A stretch of 64,000 nt of DNA from Thuidium tamariscinum (GCA_947034885.2 OX344752.2:23893386-23957385); one strand, 5' to 3'. Shown: positions 23,641-34,318, numbered from the stretch's first letter. The notes: generated by a model from the letters alone, not told the origin. Made by a program: numbers and translations.

Positions 23641-24187
23641 CAGGCCTCTTGAAAACTCATCAAGGTGCTAAGCTTCGTCCACAGAGCTCTGATAAGATTT
23701 GGTTGCAATTTGACCATATTTGGATTCATCTTTTCCTTGCAACTAGAAATGGAGTGGTAATTAGTTGGTTCAAGAAAGGCCCTCCCTTGTGTGTATTCAT
23801 GTAGGGCTCAGGGTCCTTTTATGTGGTTCTCTTTGTTGTTCTTTCACTTCTTGTGTTCGGCTTTGCGGCCTGGATGTGGTTCTCGTTCCATTTTTAATGC
23901 AATGGATTTTTCTTATTTGTTATTAAAAAAAATAGTTTTAGGGTACGCAGTTACCCCTATTTACACCTAGTTTATGGCTCATAGGTTTGCATTTCTAAAA
24001 TCATGCACTAGTGTTGTTGAAAATACATTTGAAGTGTCTCATATTTTAATAGCCATCTATATTTTTTATTTAAAAAGTTGTGAATCTAATAAAATTAAAT
24101 ATGTATATCAACCAAACAATGATTTCACAATACTATCTTGTCTTACAATGAATATGCTTGTATTTTTTGGAGTTAAAGTGCCAATAT

Positions 24188-24920
24188 GGGTGATTGCACG
24201 AAACACCTGTACTATTTGTTGCATTTTGCAATAGTACTCGTGACTTTTTCTGGAGTATTATTTAATTAGAAAAATAATTTTTAAATTTTTTTAAAAATAT
24301 GACTTATGTATACATCTTTAAGACAAAGGTACCTACAAAAGGAATTGTATGGGAAAATTTTCTAAGTAGGAGAACTGGAAAAGTGCCAAACCTCAAGAAA
24401 ATACATACTTTCATGTTTTTATTAGGGAAAAATAGTAAAAATAAGTAAATACAAAAAATAAAAAGTGGAAATTTGCATAAACTTTATGGAGATGGTCATT
24501 CACCAAAGAACCTACCAAAATAATATTTTATATGTTTCAAAATACAAGCAGAATGAAGCTCTCTTTATAGACCTCCACATGACATAAAATTAACTATTTC
24601 TTAAAATCCTTTTGTGTAAAGCTAGAAGTCTATAAGAAGACCATCTCATCCAAATTTCATCTCAAAATCATTAAAAAAAGGTATTCCATAGTACTAAAAA
24701 CCTCCAAATTGTCATATGTGACATTCAATCACTAGTACTATTTTTATATCAAACTATTTTTGAAAATTATAAAAAATTCATATAAGCTGTATGATAGTTA
24801 TGAGTACCTTCTTTAGAAATCTTGAGTCATTTGGAGCAAAAATGCAAAAGTTATGGTCAAAAAACAGATCAACATGAGACGTGTGGCAGAAAATAATACA
24901 AGTGTTTCATGCAATTGCCC
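24188..24920 (-). mobile_element. M-family MITE, copy M2
   Basis: A 733-bp unit begins GGGTGATTGCACGAAA and ends with the inverse TTTCATGCAATTGCCC. The flanks are ATAT/ATAC (4 bp, one mismatch). It is in reverse orientation relative to M4 and M6 and closely similar to them along the whole length, for example the block CCACATGACATAAAATTAAC. Non-coding. Confidence 0.88.
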
Positions 24921-27010
24921 ATACACATAAGAAGGCCTCTTGCAACCCCTAACATTATATATCCTATGTAAAACTCAAGATTGTTATAAATTAAATAATT
25001 TTTGTCCAAAAAGCACCATAATGACATCTTGTAATTTGGTGAAAAAGAATCCCATTAGATGTTTTTCGATGGTAATGGGAGATTGTTTTTTACTTTTTTT
25101 CATTGTTGTGAAGCAAATAGTGTTGGTCAAAATAACTAATGATTATAAAATTATAGATTTAAAAAATATAAATAAAAGTGATTTTAAAAAATAATAATAT
25201 AATTTTCTTAAAATTTTAAATGAATTAAATATTATTATTTGACGTGGCAATCTCTTGACCACATTAAATTGCTTATGTAGCAAAATTCATAGATTTTCCA
25301 CAACGTTCCTACAATTTAGGAACTTCTTGTCCTCCGAAGGCTTCAAAAAACATCTAAAGCTCAAAATCACATGTAGAAATTTTTTACTTTTTTTTATCTA
25401 ACAATTATATATAGACTATATACTATATTAATCAAAAAAGCACTATTACAATTAATTTCTTGTCAAGTTACATTTTAGATAAAATGATATTGAAAGAATA
25501 GATTTTTAATGAACTTTGGCTTTGAATAGAATTAGACTTATTTCTCTCTTTATTTAACATTAACTTAGAAACTTAACTTTTGGATCCAAGTTTATATTCT
25601 CTAAATAAAATATGTCCAACAAGCCCTTGAAATCTTGACTGATACTACTATTTTTAAACCATTAAGGGACAAAAGACAAATGTATTATAAAATATAAGTT
25701 CCTTGAATTTTTTTTGAAGTTTGTATCAAAGAAAGAAATGATAAGCATCATGAGTAGAAAGTATCTATATGGAGGTCAACATTTCAAAACTATTTATAGA
25801 TTTGTTTTAAATGAAATTGAAGGTTTAACTTTATAAATTCATTAATAATGCAATTTCTATCTTTAGAATTTGGCATTTTATGATATGACAATAGTAAGGC
25901 TTCATTTGATTTATGAAAAAGGCATCAAATTTGAAAATGAGAACATCAACACCTTCTCTAAATACAAAACACTTTATGTCATTTTTCTTATATATATAAA
26001 CATATATGTACATATATACATACATACATATATATAATTGTAGTAATATTAGTCTTAAATGTAAAAAATAGAAAGACAAAGCCATCTAGTCCACCACCCC
26101 TATAATCATAATAAAGTTTTTGTCCAAATAAAAAACATGTCTAAAGTTGGACAACATCTATAAAATGGTTGAATGAGCTTTTAGGGGGTTTAATAAATTA
26201 TTCAACAAATAATTTATCATTTTATCCATACAATCATGATTGATTGTCTGCCACTCCAAGTGCAAATAAAGTATTGCGGTGAGAATGTTGCTTAAAGAGA
26301 CCCTTGGCACTAGTTTCTTGTACAAATAAATGTTGGTGGGCTATTATTTTCCCACAAAGTAAATACTTGTTGCTTTGCTGTTGCAAGAGCAACATCTAGG
26401 GAGAACCAAGCGTAAGTTCATTGTTAGCTAGTGAATTCTTGAAAATAATCAATTCAAATGTAAAAAGGAAGTCCCAAAAATTAAACAAAAAGATGGTAGA
26501 TCTAGGCACCAATTGGTGTGTAAAAATAAAAGGTGGATATGTAGTTGCCTCACTAATGAAATTTCTAAATTTTAGCTATTTACCATTTCAAATCCAAGGC
26601 TAATAATACCATGTTGTTGGAGACAAGTATGTTCTTGGAAATGGTAGGCATCTCTTTAGGGTTGGACATTTAGGGGCTTGGAGTGGTTGGACAAGGTGGT
26701 AGCATGTGTCTTTCTTTAGCAATTAGTTGTGGTAAATAACTCTTGCTTAGTCATCCATATGTGTTTGCCTATCGTAATGAAATTTGGAGTTTAGTTTCAA
26801 AACCACTATGTATTTGAAAGAAGAAGATTGTAGCCTTTGCAAATTTGAAGTTGAAGAAAACTATGGTGACAATTTGATTTTAGAAAAAATGAGCCATTTG
26901 ATTTTGATAAGAAGAGGAAGCAACCAATGTTTTTGGAAAAAAAAGCCTTGGCTTCTTCTCCAAAGTGAAAGGGAATTACTAGGACAACTCCTAAACATTA
27001 AATGAAATTT
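24921..27010. other. AT-rich DNA with microsatellite
   Basis: No recognised gene. A TA/CATA microsatellite lies at about 25,988-26,036. Open frames here are short and of low complexity. Confidence 0.5.
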
Positions 27011-27018
27011 GAGGGCTC

Positions 27019-27385
27019 TACATTGGAAACACCCAAAACCGTCCAAGTAAGGAATTCAGCATAGTTGGAGGCAGAGTTTTCTAATAATGATATTTTGTAG
27101 TATTAGCGAGTGAAAATCATGAATATTCAAAAAAAAAGTTAGATTTTTCGGACACAACATGTAATTTCTACAAATTTTCAAAGTACCGTCCTATAGGTGC
27201 CCCCCAAATTGAACCCTGCGAAAATCAACACTAAGCCAACCAGAGTTTCTTATGTGTCCTTCAATTGTGTTAGCAAATTACAATCACCCATGTGGCAAAC
27301 ACATTAACTACACTCTAGGAACATATTTGGGTGAATCTATGGTCCACTGCAAGGAACAGGTGCGGGAATGGGTGTTTTGCCCTTA
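27019..27385 (+). mobile_element. K-family MITE, copy K1 (hAT-like ends)
   Basis: 367 bp align with 40,035-40,419 throughout (shared GGAATTCAGCATAGTTGGA, GGTGAATCTATGGTCCA and GTGCGGGAATGGGTGTTTTG). The ends are partly inverted: TACATTGGAAACACCC on the left and GGGTGTTTTGCCCTTA on the right. Flanking 8-mers GAGGGCTC (27,011-27,018) and GAGGGCCG (27,386-27,393) match at 6 of 8 positions, so a hAT-type 8-bp duplication is possible but not proven. Confidence 0.62.
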
Positions 27386-27890
27386 GAGGGCCGTTTCATG
27401 TCCGTTCCCTATATTGTTGGCTACTATCAGGCCAGCATCAACCATAAATAAAAAAAATAAAAATCTTCTAATGTTCTCAAAACTCTTCTAATGACTTCTC
27501 AAATGAATCTTTGTTGGTCACTTGCCTCAGTAGGCTGATTGCGGTTGGGTTCTTGTCAGTCATTTCTTGCAGTAAGGGTTCCATTAATTGTGACAAAAAA
27601 AAAGGGTTATTTTATTTTATTTATATATTTAAACCAAAAAAAACCTTCCTAAACAATGTGGAAGAGTGCAAGGTGGGCATCCCCACCACTAACTTGTGAA
27701 AACTGTTGGCTTGCAAATTGCACCAAATTCAGCCTATGTGAGGATTCAGGAAAAGTAAACAAATGACTGCTTCATGGGCCGAATTTTGTTGAAGTCTGCA
27801 GTCCACGGTTTCTTTGCTCTGTTGCTGTGCATTGTTCTCACAAGGAAGGTTGTGTTGATTAACTTATCATGAGTCCAAGGGAACAACTTA

Positions 27891-28163
27891 AGGTAGGTAC
27901 ACCCAAAATGGCACCTGATCTTAAAGTGCCATCTACACTTTGCATACATTTCCGAAATCAATCATGTACCCAAGCTATAGATGGCCATTTCAGAAACAGA
28001 CTTTGATTGTTAATAATTTTTGCATACGGTGTCCAAATCCTATGTTCTTTGGTACGTTGGAACATATTTTCACTCGTCAACAAGACTATATAAAAATCTG
28101 AACAGCATGATGACAGGAACTAGGCACAGTAAGAATAAGTGGCCATTTTAGGTGTACCCACCT
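27891..28163 (+). mobile_element. Mariner-like MITE (W family), copy W1
   Basis: A 273-bp unit has ends AGGTAGGTACACCCAAAATGG and the inverse (GCCATTTTAGGTGTACCCACCT), with TA on each side (27,889-27,890 and 28,164-28,165). The TA duplication and short TIR-only structure fit Tc1/mariner MITEs. A decayed second copy lies at ~3,522-3,797. Confidence 0.8.
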
Positions 28164-28363
28164 TACATCATGAATTTTTGGGTAAGGTACTGAGCTAGAG
28201 AGCTAGATTCTGAAAGAAAAACAACTTAAAACTTCCACATTAGCCAAGATTAGGGACTTGGTTTTTGTGCCCCATCTGACAATTTCTTTGTGACAACACT
28301 GTTGTCTTACTAGTGAATGGGGGACCAGGTTTCACAATATAGGAGGAGGCTCTTGAATGGAGC

Positions 28364-28479
28364 GGGTTCTAAAATGGTGCCCTATCTTAAATGTACAGTA
28401 CTTGCACATGTTGCATTTGCATAGCCTTCAGTAGTGTACTGACAGTGTACATTTTAGCTAGGGCACCATTTTAGAGCCC
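28364..28479. mobile_element. 116-bp inverted-repeat MITE
   Basis: The left end GGGTTCTAAAATGGTGCCC and the right end GGGCACCATTTTAGAGCCC are inverse copies of about 19 bp with one mismatch. The sequence between holds a further small palindrome (GTACAGTAC / GTACTGACAGTGTAC). No target duplication is clear. It shares the AAAATGG(T)GC core with the W family, so it may be a relative. Confidence 0.7.
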
Positions 28480-28757
28480 TATGCCCTTTCAACTTCAGAA
28501 TTTGATAACTAATTCTAGAGAGCTCCAAAAAATATGAAACGACTTGGGTTAGATGCCTATTCAAGCTGTCTTTCAAGGAAAATTCTCTGAAAAATATTTC
28601 AAGATGTTTGACATGCCCAAAATTCTGTTCCAGCCCTTAGATGGTCAGTTTCTGGACCTCCTCCCTTATCTCTTATTTTTTCCTGATATGTAACTTAAGT
28701 TAGTCATCAAAGAGAACACCCAATTTTTTTCAGTTTTGGGGATTCTCATTCACTTGA

Positions 28758-28771
28758 CCCCCCCCCCCCCC
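28758..28771 (+). repeat. Poly-C tract
   Basis: An uninterrupted run of about 14 C in otherwise AT-rich DNA. Length in assemblies of such tracts is often unreliable. Confidence 0.9.
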
Positions 28772-29060
28772 TCCCAAAATGCATGACGTTAAATCAGTCC
28801 CATGAAGGTGCGACAGAGAGGTAGAACGTGGCTCCAGCAGAGTAAAACACATTTTACTAAGGGTTGATTGAGGTTTGGGGTTTATATTTGTGTTGGGTTT
28901 TTTGGTTGTGTTTAGGCCTGCACCGACTCATTCGGGGTCTCTGATATCAAATATGAGTTCAGAATCTAAAAAAAATTTATGCAAAAAATAAAAAAATTCA
29001 GCCTTTACCCTTGTGGTAAACTCAGGGACTTCGTTTTTTGTGTGAGGCAGTGACTGCCTC

Positions 29061-29121
29061 TTTTGAGCTCATTGTCATTGTCATTGTCATTGTGACAAAC
29101 TCTATCACAATGAGCTCAAAA
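29061..29121. repeat. Inverted repeat with ATTGTC microsatellite in the loop
   Basis: The perfect 15-bp arms TTTTGAGCTCATTGT (29,061-29,075) and ACAATGAGCTCAAAA (29,107-29,121) enclose a loop of CATTGT repeats. It could form a cruciform or be the remains of a small fold-back element. Confidence 0.75.
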
Positions 29122-29340
29122 ACTAAAAAAATTTAAAAATTGAATCCCCCCCCTCCCAATCTGATTTGAACATTAAATTTTTTTAACTTTTCAAACCCCC
29201 TCCCTTCCCAATCTAATTTAATTATTAAATCTTGAATATTAAATTTATTATTTTTGAAGCCCCCTCCCTCCCACCCCTCTTATACTTCTCATAGGGTGGG
29301 CTTGTTTACAATGCATATGGGATAAATGGGGTAATAACCA

Positions 29341-29520
29341 TATCCGTATGTTGTACAAGTGTCTGTATCCATATCTATATGAGTGTATGTATTTAGTATT
29401 AGTATTTGTATTCAATATCAATATCCATATTCTATATCTATACTTTGTACCAATATTTTCTATCCATATTTTGTACTCATATACTATACCCGTATTCTAT
29501 ATCCATATCTGTATCCAACG
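29341..29520 (+). repeat. Degenerate tandem repeat of TATCCATATTCTATA-type words
   Basis: About 180 bp are built from imperfect 11-15-bp words (ATATCCATAT, TATTCTATA, TGTACCAATATT). All are pyrimidine/purine alternating and AT-rich. An old satellite-like expansion; no coding signal. Confidence 0.6.
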
Positions 29521-29699
29521 ACTCTTGATTTTTTTTGGAGGGGGGGTGGGATTTTTTAAATTCAAATCCAACGGTTCTTGATTTTTACTGATGAGGGGGG
29601 TCAGGAAAATTAATCCAACAAGGTGTGCTGCCTCTTTTCGTCACATTATGGGCCTAATTTAACGTCACACCAAAAAAACTCCCTATCTTAAATCACTAT

Positions 29700-29745
29700 T
29701 TTTTAAAATATTTTTTTAAGCAAATGAAATGGGATTTCATTGCCA
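29700..29745 (-). mobile_element. Retroelement 3' tail remnant (minus strand)
   Basis: Read on the minus strand: CTGGCAATGAAATCCCATTT, then CATTTGC and an A-rich tail. The AATGAAA-N5-TTTCATT stem (29,723-29,741) is kept with a different loop. The body of the fragment probably continues to ~29,880, including a slightly GC-richer stretch, but its 5' limit is unclear. Confidence 0.5.
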
Positions 29746-30159
29746 GGGATTAAACCACAATTTCTTACCTTCCTGCACTTGTCAAACCTCATAAACTCCA
29801 ATTGTGAGTTCAAAATGTAGGGGAGAACCTCCTCCCCCGGAAACTCTTAGGAATTAACTACACAAAATAGTACAATTAGGTTGCCTTACTTCAACAAAGT
29901 TACCATAAAAGGCAACAAATATTTTTATAAATACTTTTATTTGTATACATGGAGGTTTATGAGTCCCAATTACAACAATAACAAATTCAAAAATCCTGCA
30001 TTCATGTACAATAATAAAAAATATATGGAGGTTTATGAATCCCTATTCCAATAATAACTAATTCAAAAATAGTGCATCCTTGAACAATAACAAGAAATAT
30101 TTAGAGGTTCATAAGTCCCAATTCCAACAATAATTAATTCAAAAATAGTACATCTTTAA

Positions 30160-31068
30160 CTCCTAAAAGGCCTGAAGCCATTTTTTTTGTCAAAACCCTC
30201 TCAAAACTGCCATTTTTGTTGTGTTCACTTAAGAGAACAAAAAAAGTAATTATTTGTAATCTAACCATAGGATCTTATACTTTATTTGTCTAAGATCATG
30301 TGGTAAAAATTTCATGAAGTTTGATCTTATAGATTGGAAGATATTTGTATTCAAAGTTGGAAAAAAGAATTTTTTTCAAACATTGTCCTACAATTTTAGA
30401 TGACTTTGACTACCATTTGTTGAAATTTTTTTCACTATGGACTTTGAAGCTAAAAGTTTTGTATTAAAGAATTCAATTAAAAGTCTAGGAATTTTTTTTA
30501 AAAAAAATTGCTTGAATTTCATTATTTAAAAAATTATTAAGTACAGGTAGATCTGAGATTAAAAGAAAAACTAAATTGTTAATAGTTCTAAAATGGGATC
30601 AAAATACAATAATCCCAATGGTGAGATTGTTCTAGCAAGCAATTTTAACCTTTTCAAGCAATTTTTTGATAAATTGTGAAAATTTCATTAAGAAATGAAT
30701 CCTTTAAGTTCTTTTTTCAAGAAGATGCTCAAATTGCCCAAAAAACAAGATTGTTCATAACTTTTAGATAACTAATTCAAATAGAATGAATAAAAGCTTC
30801 AAATGTAGACAAAAGAATTTAATCTATAAGATTAAAAGAATTTTAATTTTTTGTGGGTTTATTTTTCTACCTGCTAAGTTGAAATTCCAATTCTTTGTGG
30901 TATAACTTTTGCTATCGGGCACCGATTGAAATAAAAATGACATTCCCAAATAACTAATTAGATTTCCTCTCTTATATGAAAGTTTCAAAATTTTCCCAAA
31001 AAATTGAAGTCATCGAAACCTGCCCGAATTCCAAATTGTTCCCCGAGGGGACAATGGGCTTTTAGGAG
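30160..31068 (+). mobile_element. TTAA-family DNA transposon, copy C
   Basis: A 909-bp unit starts CTCCTAAAAGGCCTGAAGCC and ends GGGCTTTTAGGAG, with TTAA on the left (30,156-30,159) and TTAG on the right (31,069-31,072). The internal family blocks CTAACCATAGGATCTTAT and ACTAATTCAAATAGAATGAA are present. Non-coding. It interrupts the 76-bp minisatellite. Confidence 0.82.
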
Positions 31069-31072
31069 TTAG

Positions 31073-31425
31073 AAGATGGCAACCCATTTCTAATCAACCT
31101 CCATTTTCAATCAATAAGTTTTTTTCTTTCGGTGAAGTTATGGTGTAGGTCCTAAAGCAATTGTGACACATTATGATTGGTTGCAAGGCTCTCATAAATG
31201 CAACTAGTCCTTGGTTGGTTTTGCAATCATCAACCTATATCACCATTATAGGTCGTAGAGAATCTTCTACTAAAAAATTCGTAGTAATTACAATTTGTGT
31301 AATAAAATTTTGAAAAATATGGCATCCTTCCAAATTCCATTTTTGTACATGAAAAAAAATTTGCATTCAAAAAAGCTGCACCCTACATATGTATAATCAC
31401 TTAAGTAGTTGAAAATGGGTGAAAT
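31073..31425 (+). repeat. Dispersed repeat R1, copy 2
   Basis: A diverged second copy of 4,140-4,490, starting immediately after copy C. It lies between copy C and the continuation of the minisatellite, so the minisatellite was opened by both, in one event or two. Confidence 0.6.
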
Positions 31426-31499
31426 ACTCTAAACAATAACAAGAAATATTTACCTCGTATCGAATGTCAAGAAATTAGTGTAGGCCACCCTAATTTCCC

Positions 31500-31929
31500 T
31501 CTTTAATGTAGTTCTCATGATCCGAATACCCACTCCCTTTTTGCTTTCTCACACTTGGCAACTTGGCGCGACCCATTTGAACAAAAGCACGTTTGGCAAT
31601 CTGACTTATGGTTGCTGCTGTGCCATGGCAGATTTTTTTTTTTCACGCTGTTGGGGACAGAGGCCAAGTACTCCTGAACAGTATTGTGTCTCATCAGATT
31701 GCGGTTCAGTTGTTCTGCATTACCATTTGCAAGATTTGAACCCCCAAATTCTTGATCCCCCAAGTGGGGCACCCGCGGTTTCACTAGATGACAAAGGAGA
31801 AAGACAAAGCCCCATCATGCAAGCATGTGGGGGCACATTGGGTCCATGTCCGGAGTAAAGAAACGGAGGCAAAGGGAATGCAAGGGGATGGAAACATGCA
31901 TCTTTTCTTCTTTTCCATTTTATTTTTTG
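31500..31929. other. GC-richer patch with overlapping open frames, unrecognised
   Basis: Open frames occur on both strands (a 113-codon one at 31,517-31,858 plus, and shorter ones on minus). None shows a domain or a convincing start. The words GATTTGAACCC and GATCCCCCAAGTGGGG give a short palindrome near 31,750. The patch ends against a minus-strand retroelement tail, so it may be part of that insertion or captured host DNA. Confidence 0.3.
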
Positions 31930-32150
31930 AAAGAAAGGAAATGGAGTTTTAATTGGCAAGAGAAAAAGTACAAGGCGGGACCCCTTTCTTCTTTTTGATG
32001 GGGATCATCGCGGGGGCGAACATTGGCAATCATCAGACCCTTTGACTTCAGATGGGGGCACCTCACCAGGAAGGTGCACATTGCAAGCTTTTGACCAGTT
32101 GCCTTTCTTTTATTTAGGGAGGGAGGGCCTACTACCATAAATGGGCTTCG
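31930..32150 (-). mobile_element. LINE/SINE 3' fragment (minus strand)
   Basis: Read on the minus strand, ~200 bp of moderately GC-rich sequence ends with CTTGCCAATTAAAACTCC, then ATTTCCTTTCTTTC and an A-rich tail. This is a decayed version of the GGCAATGAAA...TTTCATTTGTTTC tail found at 11,575. The 5' limit is a guess. Confidence 0.42.
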
Positions 32151-32399
32151 CCAAATATTGTAGAGTGCATCAAAACTATTTTTCTTTAGTCTAAGAATAA
32201 GAAAAATACAATAATAAAAATATTTTCTTTTCTCATTGGAAAAGGACATTTTTCTATTTTTAATGGTCTTTATTGTATTTACTTATTCTTGAAATTGTAA
32301 ATTCTTTACAATGATAATTTTAGCAATCTAAGATGCTATGGTCTCTAGTTTAGTACACCCCCCCCCTTTTAGTATGTACGCAACCTTGAAAGATACAAA

Positions 32400-32450
32400 A
32401 ATGAAATCCTTGCAATGGAATTTGTTTATGTGTTTCAAAAAAGAAAAGAA
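32400..32450 (+). mobile_element. Retroelement 3' tail remnant
   Basis: CCTTGCAATGGAATTTG is followed by TTTATGTGTTTC and an A-rich run. It resembles the tail at 11,575-11,614 and the LINE 3' end at 23,895-23,930, with the stem eroded. Confidence 0.4.
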
Positions 32451-32585
32451 TAAAAAAATTGCTTTTTGATTTTAAAAAATTAAAGAATTAGAAATCTTTT
32501 GACACATTTATGTCATTGATTTGGGTCAAATTACATTCAAGAAGACCAAGAAAGGAGGTTGGGCAATGTAAATGGCTATAATTAA

Positions 32586-34318
32586 ACCCCTCAAGTTCCA
32601 ATGCCTTTTTATCCCCCAAAGCAATGAGTTGCATTTTTTCGGCAACATTGCAATTTTAGGCAACTCACTACAATGGAGATTTTTTTTTCTTTGAAACTTT
32701 CACACAACATTTTTCCAAGGAGTACTTTTAAGGCCCAACAATTTTTCCAACTTATGACTACTAGTTGAACAACTATTATGTGATATATAGTTTTCATTGC
32801 TCAGTATGTGATCCAAGCAGTAAAAAAAACCTTCATTAAATTTCTTTTTAAGAAATAGAAATTAGAAGTTAGTTTTTTAGATTTATATCTAATTGGTAAG
32901 CTTTTAATCATTCTATTTTGATCAATGAGTCAAAATTTATGAGGGGTTTCAGTTTGGGATAGTTTGTTGGTAGTTATAGAATCTCTAGTCTACAAAAAGT
33001 TTGAAATCTTTTATTTAATTTGATTTTTAATATTTTTGGAATTTAAAAAAAAATTAAATATAAGCGGTTTTAACAATGTTACAACCATTGGAATTGGCAT
33101 TTTTCAATTTCATAAATAAAAATTTAATAATTTAGTATTTTGAATTATTTTCTATTTCTTTCAACTTCTTGTTTTTTTTCCTATATGTTGTATGATTCCA
33201 AATGATCTAAAAATTTTCAAACATGTAGCCAATTTGCTTTGAAAATCAAATCCAAAGAATAACCACCATTTTGGAAAAAAAATTCATACAAATGTAACCA
33301 TCTCAATTTTGGAGTGTAGTTGCCTAATTTTTCATAAGATTAAAAATAGAATATTTGTCAACTCAAACACTCGTATTCTTCAATCTACAAAGTAGAAATT
33401 TCTAAAAAAAATTCTACATCTTCTTAAACCAATTTACTACGAGATCCAATGATTACATATTTTCATGTATCCAAAAATGTTTTCTTTCATAAGGTTGGTA
33501 TTTATGGGTCATTGCAAGAAACAGTGGTACTATTTTGCTGTCACAATTGAACATACTCTCTCATTATCTACAATAACTTTTGGAGCACAAGTCGAATGAA
33601 CATGAAATTTTTATTAAAGATGTATAATTTTATTGTTATTACATTTCTTATTTTTTATAAATTAAAAAAAAATCATTTTATATTTAAAAAATATTTTTGT
33701 TAATTTGTCAGAAGTTGAGGTTTAGGGGTTTTTACTATGTTATGAGCCCCTAAATTTAAATATCTGGAGTTGAAATTTTCATGGTCTACTTGCATAATAA
33801 AAAAACTCATATCTACCAAAAGAAATCTAAAAATACATTATTTTAAGCCCTCCACTTGAGTACAAACAACACTTTTGTTGCGCACAATTTTTGAACATTG
33901 AAGATGGTTCTTGGATCTTTTTTTTTGTGAAATGTCATCAATATCAACTCTTACTAAATGGAAAATTTTTAGTTTTAAGAAAATTCCTTTCTCTATTTTC
34001 TATAAATTAAAATGTGAAATTACAATGACAAAATCACAAAACTACTTTCATGAGATTTTGCACTTTTCTAGTTCACCTACTTAGAAAATTTTCTATACTT
34101 TTCCTTCTTAGAGTACCTTCTTTTTAAAGATTTATATGAAAATTATTTTTTTATCTTTTTTTAAAATTATTTTTCTAATTTTAAAGTACTTCCAAAAAAA
34201 ACAGGAGTAGTGTAAAAAATGCTACGCGTTTTGAACGCCGTTTCTTGCAATGACCCTTATACTAGAAATGGTCGTTTTGGAGTGTGTGGTGAAAACATAA
34301 TAAAAAATACTTTAGGAA
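32586..34318 (-). mobile_element. TTAA-family DNA transposon, copy D, interrupted by M3
   Basis: TTAA at 32,582-32,585 precedes ACCCCTCAAGTTCCAATGCC. The right end is CTTTAGGAA followed by TTAT (34,319-34,322). Orientation is reversed relative to copies A and C; copy H (~49,960-50,866) is in the same orientation and shares CCCAACAATTTTTCCAACTT-type and TTCACACAACATTT-type blocks. Without the nested 751-bp M3 the unit is ~980 bp. Non-coding. Confidence 0.72.
33506..34256 (+). mobile_element. M-family MITE, copy M3 (diverged)
   Basis: A 751-bp unit has ends GGGTCATTGCAAGAAA and TTTCTTGCAATGACCC and a perfect TTAT duplication (33,502-33,505 and 34,257-34,260). It is inserted in TTAA copy D. Interior is strongly diverged from M2/M4/M6 but keeps AGTTCACCTACTTAGAAAAT. 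Confidence 0.88.

Larger units (their letters stand above)
16675..23930 (+). mobile_element. Plant L1-type LINE, near full length, decayed
   Basis: About 7,256 bp are flanked by a 15-bp direct repeat with one mismatch: AATAGTTGTAGGGTA (16,660-16,674) and AATAGTTTTAGGGTA (23,931-23,945). The first two bases of the right copy could belong to the A-tail, leaving 13 certain bp. A GC-richer 5' leader (16,675 to ~17,280) precedes ORF1 remains, then ORF2 remains with endonuclease, reverse transcriptase and a C-terminal zinc knuckle, then a ~110-bp 3' UTR and a short poly-A run (~23,923-23,930). Multiple stops and at least one frame change make it inactive. A 276-bp CACTA MITE sits in ORF1. The target is the T1 MITE. 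Confidence 0.92.
15544..24013 (+). mobile_element. T-family MITE, copy T1, split by two nested elements
   Basis: Three separated pieces (15,544-15,731, 16,595-16,674 and 23,946-24,013) line up in order with the uninterrupted ~222-bp copy T2 (45,934-46,155). The first has the TTGAGCCTATGAA start and TATTATAGAT/ATTATAGG blocks. The second has GACACCTTCAATAGTTGTAG. The third has GGCTCATAGGTTTGCATTT and CATGCACTAGTG. A TTAA-family element separates pieces 1 and 2, and the LINE separates pieces 2 and 3. Once these are set aside the host MITE is ~340 bp. Confidence 0.72.
29950..31460 (+). repeat. 76-bp minisatellite, interrupted by a transposon
   Basis: The 76-bp units start at 29,950, 30,026 and 30,102 (GGAGGTTTATGARTCCC ... 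CAATAATAACTAATTCAAAA). The third unit breaks off at ~30,155, where a TTAA element begins. The missing end of the unit (AACAATAACAAGAAATATTTA) reappears at 31,433-31,455. So at least three units were present before the block was split. Confidence 0.8.

Noticed and set aside
28758-28771. Poly-C plus nearby G/C runs as a structured regulatory element
   Set aside because: A single homopolymer run. Nothing around it forms a G-quadruplex pattern of four spaced runs on one strand.
31731-31760. GATTTGAACCC as the T-arm of a tRNA gene or SINE B box
   Set aside because: No matching acceptor or anticodon stems and no A box at the right distance.
31517-31858. 113-codon open frame on the plus strand as a gene
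   Set aside because: Opposite-strand frames are open over the same stretch, no domain or start context is seen, and it abuts a retroelement tail. Kept only as a GC-richer patch.
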